From Planctellipticum variicoloris (GTDB lineage: Bacteria > Planctomycetota > Planctomycetia > Planctomycetales > Planctomycetaceae): a stretch of DNA of 64,000 nucleotides. The notes under the pieces were generated by a model, which was not told the DNA's origin, made no database searches, and saw only the letters and a list, made by a program, of their open reading frames with translations. Of the stretch, positions 1 through 9,635 are shown piece by piece (within the stretch, counting starts at the first letter, position 1; each line of letters starts with the position of its first letter). The stretch is from assembly GCF_030622045.1 (NCBI RefSeq), contig NZ_CP130886.1, positions 2,059,557 to 2,123,556 on the forward strand, read 5' to 3'. Made by a program: the position numbers and the translations under genes.

Positions 1-2439
1 GATGATCCCGTCGAAGTGGGTGTCGTGCTCGAGAATCGTCATTGCATCCGACGCCGAAGACGCCGTGTGTACTCGGTAGCCGTCGGCCTCCAACGCCGTG
101 CGGGCGAGCTGACGGAAGAACATCGAGTCGTCGACGACGAGCAGGCGGCGCGCCTTCTTGACCTTGTCGCCGCGGAACCAGTCCGGATAAACCTGCGTCA
201 GATAGTGCTGCGTATCCAGCACGTCGGTCGCTTTGCCGTTGATGATCGCAGTCCCCAGGGTTCCCGGTCGCTGCGACGCCATCCGGATGGTCAGCGGTTC
301 GTCGATGATGTCTTCAATCTCGTCGACCAGCAGCCCGACCGAGCTGATGCCGTCCGAGAAGACGACGACCGACTGCATATCTCCGGCGTCTTCCGAGCTG
401 GCTCCGTAACCCACCATCGCAATCAGGGGGAGCAGGTTGCCACGGTACTGGACGACCATGCGGTCGCCGCTCCGCTCGATCTGGTTGCGGGGAATCTCTT
501 CCAGGCGCGAGACCAGCGCCAGCGGCACGGCGAGCGTACCGCTCTGGGCGGAGCGGAACAGCAGCAGCGAGGTCGACTCCTGCGGAATCCCGTGATCCTC
601 TTCTTGCCGGGCCTGTTCCATCTGGGCCGCCCGGGACGCCTGGCCGCCGTATTCCGAAGCGATGCCGGCGACATCCAGAATGATGATGACTCGTCCGTCG
701 CCGAGAATCGTGGTCCCCTGGTAGGCCTTGATCGATCTGAGGAGCGTGCCGACCGGTTTGACGACGATTTCCTGAGTGTCGAACACTTCGGAAACCAGCA
801 GTCCGAACTGCTCTTCGCCGACCTGCACGACGACAATGTTGATGTCGTCCTCCGGGGCAGTATCCTCCGGAAGTTGCAGGACATCGTTGAGGTGAATCAG
901 AGGCAGGAGCCGGTTCCGCAGGCGGAACACCTCGTGGCTGTGAATCCGCTCGATCCGCTGGCGTTCGTCGAACGGAACGCGGACGAGTTCGACGACCCCG
1001 AGCTGCGGAATCGCAAACGTCTCGCCCCCGCTCTCCACGACCAGCGCCGAAATGATGGCCAACGTCAGAGGAATCTTGATCTTGACGGTCGTTCCGACGC
1101 CGAGAACGGAGTTCAGTTCGACGGTCCCGCCGATCCGTTCGATCGCGGTGCGGACCACGTCCATCCCGACCCCGCGGCCCGAAACCGAACTGATCGTCTC
1201 GGCCGTCGAGAAACCCGGCAGAAAGATCAGCTTGAAAACCTCGGAATCCGGCATCGCAGCCGCGTCCGCCTCTGAAACAAGGCCGTTCTCGATGGCCTTC
1301 TTGAGGACTCGAACTCGATTGATGCCGGCGCCGTCGTCTTCGATGCGGATGATGACGTGACCGCCCTCGTGGTACGCGTCGAGACAGATGCGGCCGATTT
1401 CGGACTTTCCATTCGCCAGCCGAATGGCGGGAGTCTCGACCCCGTGGTCCGCCGAATTGCGGATCATGTGCGTCAGCGGGTCTTTGATGGCGTCGAGAAC
1501 CGTCCGGTCGAGTTCGGTCTCAGCCCCGGACATTTCCAGTTCGATCTGCTTGTCGGTGACTTTGCAGAGGTCGCGCACCAGCCGGGGCAGCTTGTTCCAC
1601 GCGTTGCCGATCGGCTGCATGCGGGTCTTCATGACCCCCTCCTGCAGATCGGTTGTCACGCGATTGAGATGAACGATCGGGGCGGCGTACTTGGACTCGT
1701 CTTCGCCGCGGACCATCTGCAGGAGCTGGTTGCGGGTCAGGACCAGTTCGCCGACCAGATTCATCAGGCGGTCGAGCACGTCCACATTCACGCGGATCGA
1801 CAGATCGGAAATGGTCTTCTTGCCACTTTCCTGGAGGGGATCGTGTTCCGGATCGATCGCAGGCGGTTGAGGCGGGGCCTTGGCCGCAATCGGGGCCGAC
1901 TGCGGAGACGCGACCGGCCTCGCTTCGGCAATCGGCTCTGGCGCGGAGACTGGTGTGAATTGGGCCGGGGTCGGCTCCGAGACCGCCGCCCGGACGGGCG
2001 CCGCCGGCGCCGGACTGGGCGAAGGGGCCGGCGGAGTCGGTTTATGGGCAACTGGCTCGGCGAGCGAGGCGAGCATGTCGAGCCGATGAATCAGATCGCC
2101 GGACTCGAGATTCGGTTCTTCGCCGGCCGTTTCCAGACCGTTCAGAAGATCCTTGATCCGGTCGATCCCTTCCAGCACGATCGAAATGGAAGGCGACGAG
2201 ACTGCCAGGGTTCCTTCCCGCATCTTGCCCAGCACGTTCTCAGTCGCATGAGCGACTTTGCCGAGACGAGCGAGGCCAATGAAACCGCAGGTCCCTTTGA
2301 TCGTATGGATCGTGCGGAACACGCTGGCGAGCAGGTCGCTGTTGTTCGGCTCCTTTTCGAGAGTGACAATCTCGGAATCCAGTTGTCCGAGATTCTCCCA
2401 GCTCTCGGCAAGGAATTCTTTCAGCAGATCGTCGTCCAT
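1..2439 (-). CDS. cheA: CheA-type hybrid sensor kinase with receiver domain (3' end cut by window)
   Basis: This is a chemotaxis-type histidine kinase that would phosphorylate CheY-like partners. The start is the ATG at 2437-2439, and 813 codons are inside the window. An Hpt domain comes first, with phosphoacceptor His45 in TIHTIKGT. A Pro/Ala-rich linker follows (about residues 130-205). The dimerisation region is near residue 213 ([13 protein letters not shown]). The ATPase has an N box NSADHG near residue 330, then DDGAG and GVGMDVV. Two CheW-like domains follow (about residues 460-600 and 626-755). A receiver domain opens near residue 763 with LLVVDDS and runs off the edge, so its phospho-aspartate is not visible. 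The second CheW copy and the terminal receiver are unusual compared with E. coli CheA, but such hybrids occur in gliding or surface-sensing systems. The neighbouring chemotaxis genes must lie outside the window. Confidence 0.95.
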   Translation of the reverse strand, partial: MDDDLLKEFLAESWENLGQLDSEIVTLEKEPNNSDLLASVFRTIHTIKGTCGFIGLARLGKVAHATENVLGKMREGTLAVSSPSISIVLEGIDRIKDLLNGLETAGEEPNLESGDLIHRLDMLASLAEPVAHKPTPPAPSPSPAPAAPVRAAVSEPTPAQFTPVSAPEPIAEARPVASPQSAPIAAKAPPQPPAIDPEHDPLQESGKKTISDLSIRVNVDVLDRLMNLVGELVLTRNQLLQMVRGEDESKYAAPIVHLNRVTTDLQEGVMKTRMQPIGNAWNKLPRLVRDLCKVTDKQIELEMSGAETELDRTVLDAIKDPLTHMIRNSADHGVETPAIRLANGKSEIGRICLDAYHEGGHVIIRIEDDGAGINRVRVLKKAIENGLVSEADAAAMPDSEVFKLIFLPGFSTAETISSVSGRGVGMDVVRTAIERIGGTVELNSVLGVGTTVKIKIPLTLAIISALVVESGGETFAIPQLGVVELVRVPFDERQRIERIHSHEVFRLRNRLLPLIHLNDVLQLPEDTAPEDDINIVVVQVGEEQFGLLVSEVFDTQEIVVKPVGTLLRSIKAYQGTTILGDGRVIIILDVAGIASEYGGQASRAAQMEQARQEEDHGIPQESTSLLLFRSAQSGTLAVPLALVSRLEEIPRNQIERSGDRMVVQYRGNLLPLIAMVGYGASSEDAGDMQSVVVFSDGISSVGLLVDEIEDIIDEPLTIRMASQRPGTLGTAIINGKATDVLDTQHYLTQVYPDWFRGDKVKKARRLLVVDDSMFFRQLARTALEADGYRVHTASSASDAMTILEHDTHFDGII

Positions 2440-3368
2440 CGTAAAGCCGTTCCTGGGACGGGAAAAGGAGTTGTCGAGCGAGCCGGAGCGGGCGACGCCG
2501 AGCGACGTTCAGACCCGTGCAATGACAACATGTTCCTGCACCGCGGAACGCCCCGGGAGCGGACGAAGCGAACAAGATGCATATCGTCGGAAGTCAAATC
2601 GGAAGATCAGCGAGGCGAGGGAATTACGCCAGATTGGTCGACGAATGCTCGAATCACGATCATCTTCCGCAGAGACGGTGCACGAGGCTGAGTCGGAGAA
2701 GTCGGTGCAATCCGAATAGCAAGCTGGAGATGTCGCGAGATGCGTGGATGTGTGCGGCCGGATGGGGCGCAATATGCCCGGTAACCGGAGCGTGCGGGCG
2801 GTACGCATCGGCAACGTCGCCAGGTGACGCGACGTTTTCATCAACGACCATGGCGAACGTCTGCGGCGCGAATGTCGCCATCCCTCGCTGACGGCTGGCC
2901 TCATCACTTCCCGGGCGAGATTGCCGATGCGGCAAGCGATGCGGGCCCGGCAGATCAGAATGGGATCGCAGTGAGCTCAAGATCGCGGGGCGAAGGCGGA
3001 GTCCTCGGAAAGCTCTTCTCCTCCGGGCGACCGCACGCAGCCCGTCGCGCCCTCGCAAATTGGCTCGTCAGCGCGACACCCGGCGAACCGTCGACTGTCG
3101 GGGATTTGGGCCGTGGTTTGAGGGTTGTCGCGTCCCCGAAAACGGGGGACCTGTCGATCCCCGTTTTCACGCCGATCTTTCGGGGCGAAGTCCTTGCAAA
3201 CACTGGCCCGGTCAGGGATAGTGTCGAATCGGCCGGTGCACGGGAATGCACTCCAGCGACCTGCTGCGACGCCGCGAACTTCGTTCCGCCGGGTCGATCG
3301 CAGTCGTTGATCGGCGAGGCTTCAGCAAGCCTTCCGAGGTAGTCACCAGGGCAAGGGCAGCTTGGCAG
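2440..3368. other. Intergenic region without a convincing gene
   Basis: The 930 bases between the cheA start and the next gene hold open frames on both strands, but none has recognisable protein features or a good ribosome site. The only structure seen is the inverted repeat at 3138-3168. The cheA promoter should lie just upstream of 2439, but no clear sigma-70 boxes were found. Confidence 0.5.
3138..3168. repeat. Inverted repeat (10-bp arms)
   Basis: The arms GAAAACGGGG (3138-3147) and CCCCGTTTTC (3159-3168) are perfect complements with an 11-base spacer. The left arm also forms an overlapping small hairpin CCCCG-AAAA-CGGGG. There is no T tract, so a simple terminator is unlikely. It could be an operator or a cruciform element. 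Confidence 0.6.
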
Positions 3369-3647
3369 ATGGCGAAGAAAAAGGCAGCAGGCGGCTGGGA
3401 AGAGGGAACTCGAATCCGCGTCAAGGTCGGTGTCGCGTCTTCGGAGTTTCCAGACGTGTCGATCGCCGGCTGGAGCGGTTCCGTTGTCGAAACGTCCGGC
3501 AAGCCGCCCTCCCTCAAACTGATCGTCGAATGGGACGACGTTACGTTGAACGCAATGCCCGCGGACTATGTCTCGCGTTGCGAAGCGCAGCAGCTCTTTT
3601 ATCGCATGGCGTATCTGGATGCGGCTGACGTCGAGACCGCAAACTGA
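3369..3647 (+). CDS. Small conserved hypothetical protein, SH3-like fold suspected
   Basis: A 92-residue protein starting MAKKKAAGGW. A basic start is followed by a beta-rich stretch (TRIRVKVGV, GGWSGSVVE-like spacing, LKLIVEWDD) and an acidic, aromatic end. The pattern GTxxRVKxGVxxxxFPDxxxxGWxGxV resembles a family of short proteins I have seen in planctomycetes, sometimes labelled calcium-binding, with an SH3-like barrel. That is recalled from memory and not proven here. It is monocistronic, with about 235 bases before the convergent dehydrogenase gene. The function is unknown. Confidence 0.75.
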   Translation: MAKKKAAGGWEEGTRIRVKVGVASSEFPDVSIAGWSGSVVETSGKPPSLKLIVEWDDVTLNAMPADYVSRCEAQQLFYRMAYLDAADVETAN

Positions 3648-3882
3648 CGACTCGGAACGGCGAGCGGCCGCTGGCCACCCGCTTCATCGGGTCGGAAACC
3701 TCCGATGGCCGAAATTATCACGACCCGCCATCCTGAATTCGTCTCCGGCCAAGTTGGTTTTCCGTGATCACCTCCCGCCGACTGTCTCCCGTGACGACGG
3801 CTCCAGGTTGCCGCTGAATGTGGTCTGATGTTCACAGTGCAGGATAGGGCGTCCGGGATCGGTCAAGTTGCCAGCGACCGGC

Positions 3883-4911
3883 TCAACTCATGTGGACAAT
3901 TGCCTTGATGACTCCCGTCTCGGGCTTGATCCAAGTGGGAAAGATTTCCGGGACTTCTGCAAACTGGGCGTGGTGCGTAATCCAAGGCTGGGTGTCGATC
4001 GTCCCCGCCTCGATCAGCGCGATGATCCGGCTGAAATCGCGCGACAGCGCATTCCGGCTGGCCAGCAATGTCAACTCGCGGCGGTGCATGGTCGGGGCGT
4101 GTGGGAATTCGAGCATCTGCTGCGTGATGCCGACGTAGACGACCCGCCCGGCGAAAGCAGCGAATTCCATCGCCCGGGTCATCGACTTGTTGCTCCCGGT
4201 CGCATCGATCACCACGTCGGCGAGTTGGCCGTTCGTCAGGTCGGCCAGCGTCTTGACGTCGGATTCATCGCCGCGGACGATCAGGGTGTCCGGGACGCCC
4301 ATCTTGTTTCGCACGAACGCCAGGCGGGACTCGCTGATGTCCATGACGATGATGCGAGCGCCACTCAGCTTGGCAAATTCGATCACTGACAGGCCGATCG
4401 GTCCCGCGCCGATCACCAGCACGTTCTCGCCCGGCTGCGGGTGGCAGCGGTCGACGGCGTGGCAGCCGATGGCGAGCGTCTCGACAAGAGCGCACTGATC
4501 GGGGGTCAGGTTGGTCGCCAGATGCAGCTTTCGCGCGGGGAGAATGATTCGCTCAGTCAGGCCGCCGTCGCACATCACGCCGAGCGTCTTGTGGTGCTCG
4601 CAGCAGTTGGTGAATCCTCGGCGGCACGAATAACACTTCTGGCAGTTGATGTACGGCTCGACCGAGCAGCGGTCGCCGGGTTTCACGTTTGCAACGCCCT
4701 CGCCGACCGCCAGGACTTCCACGCCGAGTTCGTGCCCGGGAATGCGGGGGTAGGAGAAGAACGGCATTTTTCCGAGATAACCGCCAAAGTCGGTGCCGCA
4801 GATGCCGACCCGCTGTACGCGGACGAGGGCCTCCCCCGGTCCCGGAGCCGTCGGTTCAGGGATGTCGATCATTCGCCAGGCAAGGGGCTTTTCGAGCTGC
4901 AATGCGTGCAT
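3883..4911 (-). CDS. Zinc-dependent MDR dehydrogenase, L-galactonate 5-dehydrogenase-like
   Basis: A 342-residue medium-chain dehydrogenase. The catalytic zinc ligands are visible as Cys38 in GICGTD and His60-Glu61 in GHE. The structural zinc cysteines start at Cys90 (CQKCYSC) and end in NCC. The Rossmann motif is VIGAGPIGL. The stretch PFFSYPR before GHE and the SRNA..DF segment near the end are shared with E. coli LgoD (YjjN), which oxidises L-galactonate to D-tagaturonate; that is why I favour this substrate. It is the last gene of a three-gene operon after an L-galactose dehydrogenase-like AKR and a UxaE-like epimerase. I chose the ATG at 4909-4911 (MHALQL). A TTG at 4926 would overlap the upstream stop by four bases. 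A sorbitol or threonine dehydrogenase activity is a weaker alternative. Confidence 0.9.
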   Translation of the reverse strand: MHALQLEKPLAWRMIDIPEPTAPGPGEALVRVQRVGICGTDFGGYLGKMPFFSYPRIPGHELGVEVLAVGEGVANVKPGDRCSVEPYINCQKCYSCRRGFTNCCEHHKTLGVMCDGGLTERIILPARKLHLATNLTPDQCALVETLAIGCHAVDRCHPQPGENVLVIGAGPIGLSVIEFAKLSGARIIVMDISESRLAFVRNKMGVPDTLIVRGDESDVKTLADLTNGQLADVVIDATGSNKSMTRAMEFAAFAGRVVYVGITQQMLEFPHAPTMHRRELTLLASRNALSRDFSRIIALIEAGTIDTQPWITHHAQFAEVPEIFPTWIKPETGVIKAIVHMS

Positions 4912-4922
4912 GGGATGTTGAC

Positions 4923-5855
4923 TCAATTGTTCTCGGGAAGGCCTTCCGCATGGCCGATGTTGTGAACGGGGGCAAAGATCTGGAGAACGTCGTGCAGGAG
5001 CTGCTGGTCAAGAGGTTCGGCAAGCCACTTGGCCCACTGGCGGATGTTGGCCGGATTCGCACTGCCAGCGACAGTCGTCGCAATGTCGGGATGCGCGCAG
5101 GAAAACTGCAGCGCAAGCTGAGCAATGTTCGAGCCTCGCTTCATGCACAATGCGGCCGCCTCCCGCGCAGCCGCCTTAACCGCCTCCGGCTCCTTCAGCC
5201 ACGGAGGCAGCGGTGCATTGGTCAGCAGTCGCGCTGAGAAGGGGCCGGCGTTCATGACGCCAACGCCCTTTGACTTGAGGTAGGGCACTGACTCGTCCAG
5301 GAAACGGGTGTTCTGGAGCGTGTACTGGTTGTACGATAAGACGCAGTCGACGTCGATCTGGTCGCAGATGAAGCGAAAGATCTTCTGCGGATAGCCGCTG
5401 AAGCCGATAAACCGCACTTTCCCCGCCTGCTGAATTTTCCGGAGCGCAGGAATGGTCTCATTGACGATCTGCTGCATTGGAACGAATTCGATATCGTGGC
5501 AGAGAATGATATCGAGATGATCCGTGCCGAGCCGGTGCAGGCTGACGTCGACGCTTTCGGCAACCCGTTTTGCGCTGAAATCAAAGTGCCCGAGATCATA
5601 GCGGCCAAGCTTGGTGCAAAGCGTGTAATTGTCTCGCGGCACGCCGCGCAGGGCGATTCCCAGCAGCACTTCGCTCATGCCGCGTCCGTAGAACGGCGAC
5701 GTGTCGATGAAGTTCAGTCCGGAGTCGAGGGCAACCCGCACGCTCTGGAGCGCCTCATCGAGCTGGACGCTGCGGAACTCCTGCCCCAGCGACGATGCGC
5801 CGAAGCTGAGAATCGGAAGTTCGAGGCCGGTCTTGCCAAGGGCGCGAGTCTGCAT
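4923..5855 (-). CDS. Aldo/keto reductase, L-galactose dehydrogenase-like
   Basis: A 310-residue aldo/keto reductase with the family tetrad: Asp in FIDTSP, Tyr in FYGRGMSE, Lys in CTKLGRY and His in LCHDIEF. The pattern FGASSLG, DTSPFYG, TKLGRY, HDIEF, NETIPALRK and LSYNQYTL follows plant L-galactose dehydrogenase closely, which oxidises L-galactose to L-galactono-1,4-lactone. L-fucose or D-arabinose dehydrogenases are related alternatives. The ATG at 5853-5855 is preferred over the GTG at 5864 because GGAG lies about 8 bases upstream of it. It is the middle gene of the operon, 45 bases after the epimerase gene, and its stop abuts the MDR gene. Confidence 0.92.
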   Translation of the reverse strand: MQTRALGKTGLELPILSFGASSLGQEFRSVQLDEALQSVRVALDSGLNFIDTSPFYGRGMSEVLLGIALRGVPRDNYTLCTKLGRYDLGHFDFSAKRVAESVDVSLHRLGTDHLDIILCHDIEFVPMQQIVNETIPALRKIQQAGKVRFIGFSGYPQKIFRFICDQIDVDCVLSYNQYTLQNTRFLDESVPYLKSKGVGVMNAGPFSARLLTNAPLPPWLKEPEAVKAAAREAAALCMKRGSNIAQLALQFSCAHPDIATTVAGSANPANIRQWAKWLAEPLDQQLLHDVLQIFAPVHNIGHAEGLPENN

Positions 5856-5900
5856 GGTGTGCACTCCGGAACGAACAGCGAGAGATCAGTCCGCGACGAC

Positions 5901-7151
5901 TCAGCCGATGAACAACGGCCGCATGTGGCGTTCGTAGAGATTTTCCGTCACCTGCTGCGCGACGATCGCTTCGTTTGCCTCTAGCAGGTTCGTATAGCGG
6001 GACCCCGCCTGGGCGGCGATCTTGAACGAGACATGCAACAACTGCCGGACGTGCGCATTGAACTCCGGGTGTGTCGGAATGTGCCGGACCGCGCTGGCAA
6101 GCTGCGGCCCCGTCCAGCCGTTGACGGTGACGGCGCTCGGGAGCTTGCTGCGGTCGATGTCAATCACGCTGGCGTAGGGAGCGCAAAGTTCGTCGACATG
6201 CGACAGGGCGTACGCATAGATCTCCTTTGCCAGAACGAGCCCGTCGCCGCCGGCCTCGGCCAGGCCGATGACCTCCTCCAGCCACGTCGTGCCTGCCGTC
6301 TTGACATGCAGCCCCGCCCCCGTGCGCGCCAGCGCCCGCCGGATGATCGGATACAGGCTGAACTTGTCGCTCCCGCTGTGCACGCTCAGTTTCAGACCGG
6401 CCGGAAGCCCGTACTGCTCCACGGCGTGTGCGATCACCGCGAGGTCGTCGTTGAACTCCTTCTCGAACTGGACCAGGTCGCCGACGTAGTCCACTCCCTT
6501 GTTGAACCGGCCGGTGAACTTCGGAGCAATCGTCTGCAGCCGGATCTTCTCGTCGGCCAGCGCCGCCAGAATGATCAGCAGCTCGGGCGGCGTCTGCGGG
6601 GCGTCGGTCTCATCCGTCGAGACTTCGGCGATAATCTTGTCTTCGCCCTTCGCCGCCGCGATATGGCGATAAATCTTCCCCGCATCCTGCACGGCGAGCA
6701 AGTATTTGGCGGCGACCCGTTCAATGTCAGCTCGCGTAATCGTCAGCATCCCGCTGACGCCGGGGATCTGGAGCGAACCGACCAGCTCCGGGTGCCGGCC
6801 GATAAACGCCTGCACGTCCCCGGCCGCCGCCGGCTTGCCGATCGAGTCGGCGACGTCGATCGTGAAAAAGTCGGAGCACGCCAGGAAGCGGTCGACGGTT
6901 TCCAGGCGGATATGGTCGGCGTCGACATGCCACGGCCTGGTCCAGCCGAGTTCTTTCACGGCAGCTTGAGCGGCGTCATACACGCTCTGAGGTTCGGACC
7001 CAACAAAGGTGTGCTCGCGATTCGACTTGTTCCAGACGGGGGCGACATCGATCCCGTCGCCGGCGAGCTTCTGAAAGGCGCGCAGTTGCGCCTTCGCCTG
7101 ATGGGCGAACCGGTCGCCAACGCCGAACGAGAATCTTTCGAGAGTCAGCAT
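5901..7151 (-). CDS. uxaE: UxaE-family tagaturonate epimerase-like protein
   Basis: A 416-residue protein matching the tagaturonate epimerase (UxaE) family, which interconverts D-tagaturonate and D-fructuronate with a metal ion. Diagnostic segments are DADHIRLE, VSTDETDAP, KGVDYVGDLVQFEKE, LSVHSGSDKFSLYP and HVKTAGTTWLEE, in the same order as in the Thermotoga enzyme. It is somewhat shorter than the roughly 480 residues recalled for that enzyme. It is the first gene of the operon, starts at the ATG at 7149-7151, and lies divergent from an AraC-type regulator. With an L-galactose dehydrogenase-like and an LgoD-like enzyme downstream, tagaturonate is a logical substrate. The operon context was needed to pick tagaturonate over another uronate. 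Confidence 0.85.
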   Translation of the reverse strand: MLTLERFSFGVGDRFAHQAKAQLRAFQKLAGDGIDVAPVWNKSNREHTFVGSEPQSVYDAAQAAVKELGWTRPWHVDADHIRLETVDRFLACSDFFTIDVADSIGKPAAAGDVQAFIGRHPELVGSLQIPGVSGMLTITRADIERVAAKYLLAVQDAGKIYRHIAAAKGEDKIIAEVSTDETDAPQTPPELLIILAALADEKIRLQTIAPKFTGRFNKGVDYVGDLVQFEKEFNDDLAVIAHAVEQYGLPAGLKLSVHSGSDKFSLYPIIRRALARTGAGLHVKTAGTTWLEEVIGLAEAGGDGLVLAKEIYAYALSHVDELCAPYASVIDIDRSKLPSAVTVNGWTGPQLASAVRHIPTHPEFNAHVRQLLHVSFKIAAQAGSRYTNLLEANEAIVAQQVTENLYERHMRPLFIG

Positions 7152-7262
7152 GCGGATGTTCTTTCAAAAACGTCGCGAATCCGGCGAGTATTGTGAGGTC
7201 ATTGGGCCGCGAATGGAATGGCTGGACTTGACCCTGGCATGGCGATTCTTATCCTCACTTGC

Positions 7263-8174
7263 ATGGTTCGGAAACCCGCTTCCACCCGTGATGAACCCTC
7301 CTTTGTGTCCCGTCAGGTCACGGACGAGCGGCGATACTACCTGAATCTGAACCCGCCCCCGGATGCAGGATTCGTCGTCGTCTGCGGCGGCGTCGAGCGC
7401 ATGCGTCCCGAGTATGAGGTGTGTCGCCGTGACTTCCCGCACTTCGCCGTGGAACTGGTCGCTGAAGGAGAAGGCATGCTGCTCCTCAACGGTCGCCGCT
7501 TTCAGCTCGCGCCGGGCGTCGTCTTTGCCTACGGGCCCGGGATTCCCCACACCATCCGGACCGACCCGCAGCACCGCATGCGGAAGTACTATCTCGACTT
7601 CGCCGGGGCCGAGGCCCAGCCTCTCCTCGCAGCGACCGGCCTGGCCGACTGGAGAGCCCTCCGCGTCGCGGCGCTGCACGAAGTCGTCGACCTCTTCGAG
7701 TCGTTGGGGCGCGAAGCCCGCGAGGAAAGCCCCATTGCACGCACCGTGTGCGACACGCTGGCGCGGCTGGTGCTGCTGAAAATCCAGCAGCGAGCAGTCT
7801 CAGGAGGACGCGATGTCCCGCGTTCTTTCACGACCTATGAGCGGGTCCGTCGTCACATGGAAGAACACTTCCTGCGGCTGCAGACAATAGAAGACGTCGC
7901 CCGCGAGTGTCGCGCGACCCCCATGTACGTCTCGCGACTCTTTCGCCGCTTCGGCGGGACCGGAGCATATCAATTCCTGCTCCGGCTGAAGATGGACTAC
8001 GCCGCCGAGCTGCTGCTCGATCAGGGACTCCTGGTCAAGCAGGCCGCCGCCCGGCTCGGCTTCGCAGATCCGTTCCAGTTTTCGCGGGCCTTCAAGCGGG
8101 TCCACGGCGTGCCGCCGAAGCAGTTGCTCGACTCCAGCCTGGCTCAGCCCCGGAATAGTCTCGCAGCAGAGTGA
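7263..8174 (+). CDS. AraC/XylS family transcriptional regulator
   Basis: A 303-residue regulator with an N-terminal cupin-like sensing domain (PHFAVELVAEGEG, FAYGPGIPHTI) and a C-terminal pair of helix-turn-helix motifs (IEDVARECRATPMYVSRLFRR, then VKQAAARLGFADPFQFSRAFKR). It is divergent from the sugar-acid operon across about 110 bases, so it most likely controls that operon in response to L-galactose or an intermediate. Start codons at 7218, 7239 and 7263 are all in frame. I prefer 7263 because the upstream residues are not typical of the domain, but no start has a strong ribosome site. Confidence 0.92.
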   Translation: MVRKPASTRDEPSFVSRQVTDERRYYLNLNPPPDAGFVVVCGGVERMRPEYEVCRRDFPHFAVELVAEGEGMLLLNGRRFQLAPGVVFAYGPGIPHTIRTDPQHRMRKYYLDFAGAEAQPLLAATGLADWRALRVAALHEVVDLFESLGREAREESPIARTVCDTLARLVLLKIQQRAVSGGRDVPRSFTTYERVRRHMEEHFLRLQTIEDVARECRATPMYVSRLFRRFGGTGAYQFLLRLKMDYAAELLLDQGLLVKQAAARLGFADPFQFSRAFKRVHGVPPKQLLDSSLAQPRNSLAAE

Positions 8175-8194
8175 GACTGTTCCGCATATCGAAT

Positions 8195-9598
8195 TCACGC
8201 TCGCGGAACGGCCTCGTCCTCGATCTGATCCGCGCGAAACCGCACGTCGACGAGCGTCAGAACGCCCCGGTGAGAGCGGGGGTGATACCCCTTGCGGAAC
8301 TGAAACCGCCAGACAAGGTCGTCGCCCGTCAGGTCCACGTTCTCTTCGCTGGGAAGGAATGTTTCGAGCGTTGCTCCCGGCGCGAGGTCGTCGTCGATCA
8401 CCTGGCCGGTGATCAGCCATTCGCTCTCTTCGGGCAGCGGGTAGAGATAGTGGAGCTGCCCCTCCCGGCCCTTGCGACGCTCCGTCTCGTTGCCAAGAAA
8501 AGCGTTCGTCTTGACGATCACGCCGCTGTCGGCGAATCCCCGCTTGTAGACGACCAGCCGATCGAGTGGGGCAAACGTCTGATCGCTGGAGACGTTCTCC
8601 AGCTTGAGCCAGAGCTTGAGGACCGGACCGGACGGTTCCCGCTTCGACTTGCTGGACTTGTCGAAGTGGCGAAATGCCAGCGAAGCGCGGGTCACGCGGA
8701 GTGGCGTGACTCGTACGTTCCCGAATCGGCGGGACTCACCCAGCCGGAGCACATGCCCCGGCGCGACATCGGCGTCCGGAGGAGCGACCTTCATGCCGAT
8801 CTCGCCGGAAGAATCGACCGGTGGTTTGAGATCGGGCAGGCTCTCAAGCTGATGCGTGCGCACCGGACGGAGGAAGAGCACATAAATCAGTATCAGTGTG
8901 ACAGCGCTGGCATAGCTGGCGACCATCAGAAACTGCTTGCGGGGAACAAAATCACCAGGCGGAAACGCCGGTGCGACGGACGCTGGAGCCGCCTCCCGTT
9001 TTTCTGCAGAAATCGCCTCCCGTTCCGGTTCCGGCAGTGGAGCGTCGACGACCACGGGAAAGACGGACTCCGCCACGGCGGGAGCCGGCTCAAAGCCTCC
9101 CAGGTCGAACGACCCCCTGGCCGGCTCGGGAGCGGGCGAACCGCTCGTCGTCAGGAAGGCAAACGGGTTGTCCTCAGCCGCGCCGATGGCGGCAGTTGCC
9201 GTTTGATCCGCGACTTCAACGGGAACGGGCAGCTTCGGAAAGCTGTCACCCAGGGGCGCCGAGTTCTCCGATTCGACGGAAGAAGCCTTCAGATCCCCTC
9301 CGGTCCACGGTTCCGCAGGCGACTCGTAGACATGGCTCGAGGGATCTTCCAGAGCCGTCTGGCCGTTCGCGTCTCCCGGTGCGACTGGGGGCGCCCCAAG
9401 CGCTGCGATGGCGTCCGTGATCGACGACGGGGCGGACTCGCTGACCGCCGCGGCTTCGGAGAGGACCGCTCCTTCCGTAGCCGGTTCTTCATCGGGAATC
9501 TCCAGATGCGCTCCGCAATGCGGACAGGCGACAACCACGCCGGTGGCTTCGACCAGCAACGGCTGGTGACATTGTCCGCAGGTCACTTCCATCGGCAT
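8195..9598 (-). CDS. Zinc-ribbon membrane protein of unknown function
   Basis: A 467-residue protein. The N-terminus is a zinc ribbon with two CxxC knuckles (CGQC and CPHC about 19 residues apart), of the kind planctomycetes place at the front of membrane proteins. A low-complexity Glu/Ala/Pro/Ser stretch follows to about residue 230. One transmembrane helix (VASYASAVTLILIYVLFL) then leads to a folded C-terminal domain of about 200 residues. That domain contains VTRASLAFRHFD and LWLKLENVSSDQTF, which suggest a beta-sandwich. The gene converges with the AraC regulator, with a gap of only about 20 bases. No enzymatic motif was seen. Confidence 0.85.
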   Translation of the reverse strand: MPMEVTCGQCHQPLLVEATGVVVACPHCGAHLEIPDEEPATEGAVLSEAAAVSESAPSSITDAIAALGAPPVAPGDANGQTALEDPSSHVYESPAEPWTGGDLKASSVESENSAPLGDSFPKLPVPVEVADQTATAAIGAAEDNPFAFLTTSGSPAPEPARGSFDLGGFEPAPAVAESVFPVVVDAPLPEPEREAISAEKREAAPASVAPAFPPGDFVPRKQFLMVASYASAVTLILIYVLFLRPVRTHQLESLPDLKPPVDSSGEIGMKVAPPDADVAPGHVLRLGESRRFGNVRVTPLRVTRASLAFRHFDKSSKSKREPSGPVLKLWLKLENVSSDQTFAPLDRLVVYKRGFADSGVIVKTNAFLGNETERRKGREGQLHYLYPLPEESEWLITGQVIDDDLAPGATLETFLPSEENVDLTGDDLVWRFQFRKGYHPRSHRGVLTLVDVRFRADQIEDEAVPRA

Positions 9599-9635
9599 CG
9601 GCGACGTCCTCGCAACACAGACTGATGACTTCCCG

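Noticed and set aside
2824-3342. 172-codon plus-strand frame upstream of cheA
   Set aside because: No ribosome site, no domain, and composition like non-coding sequence.
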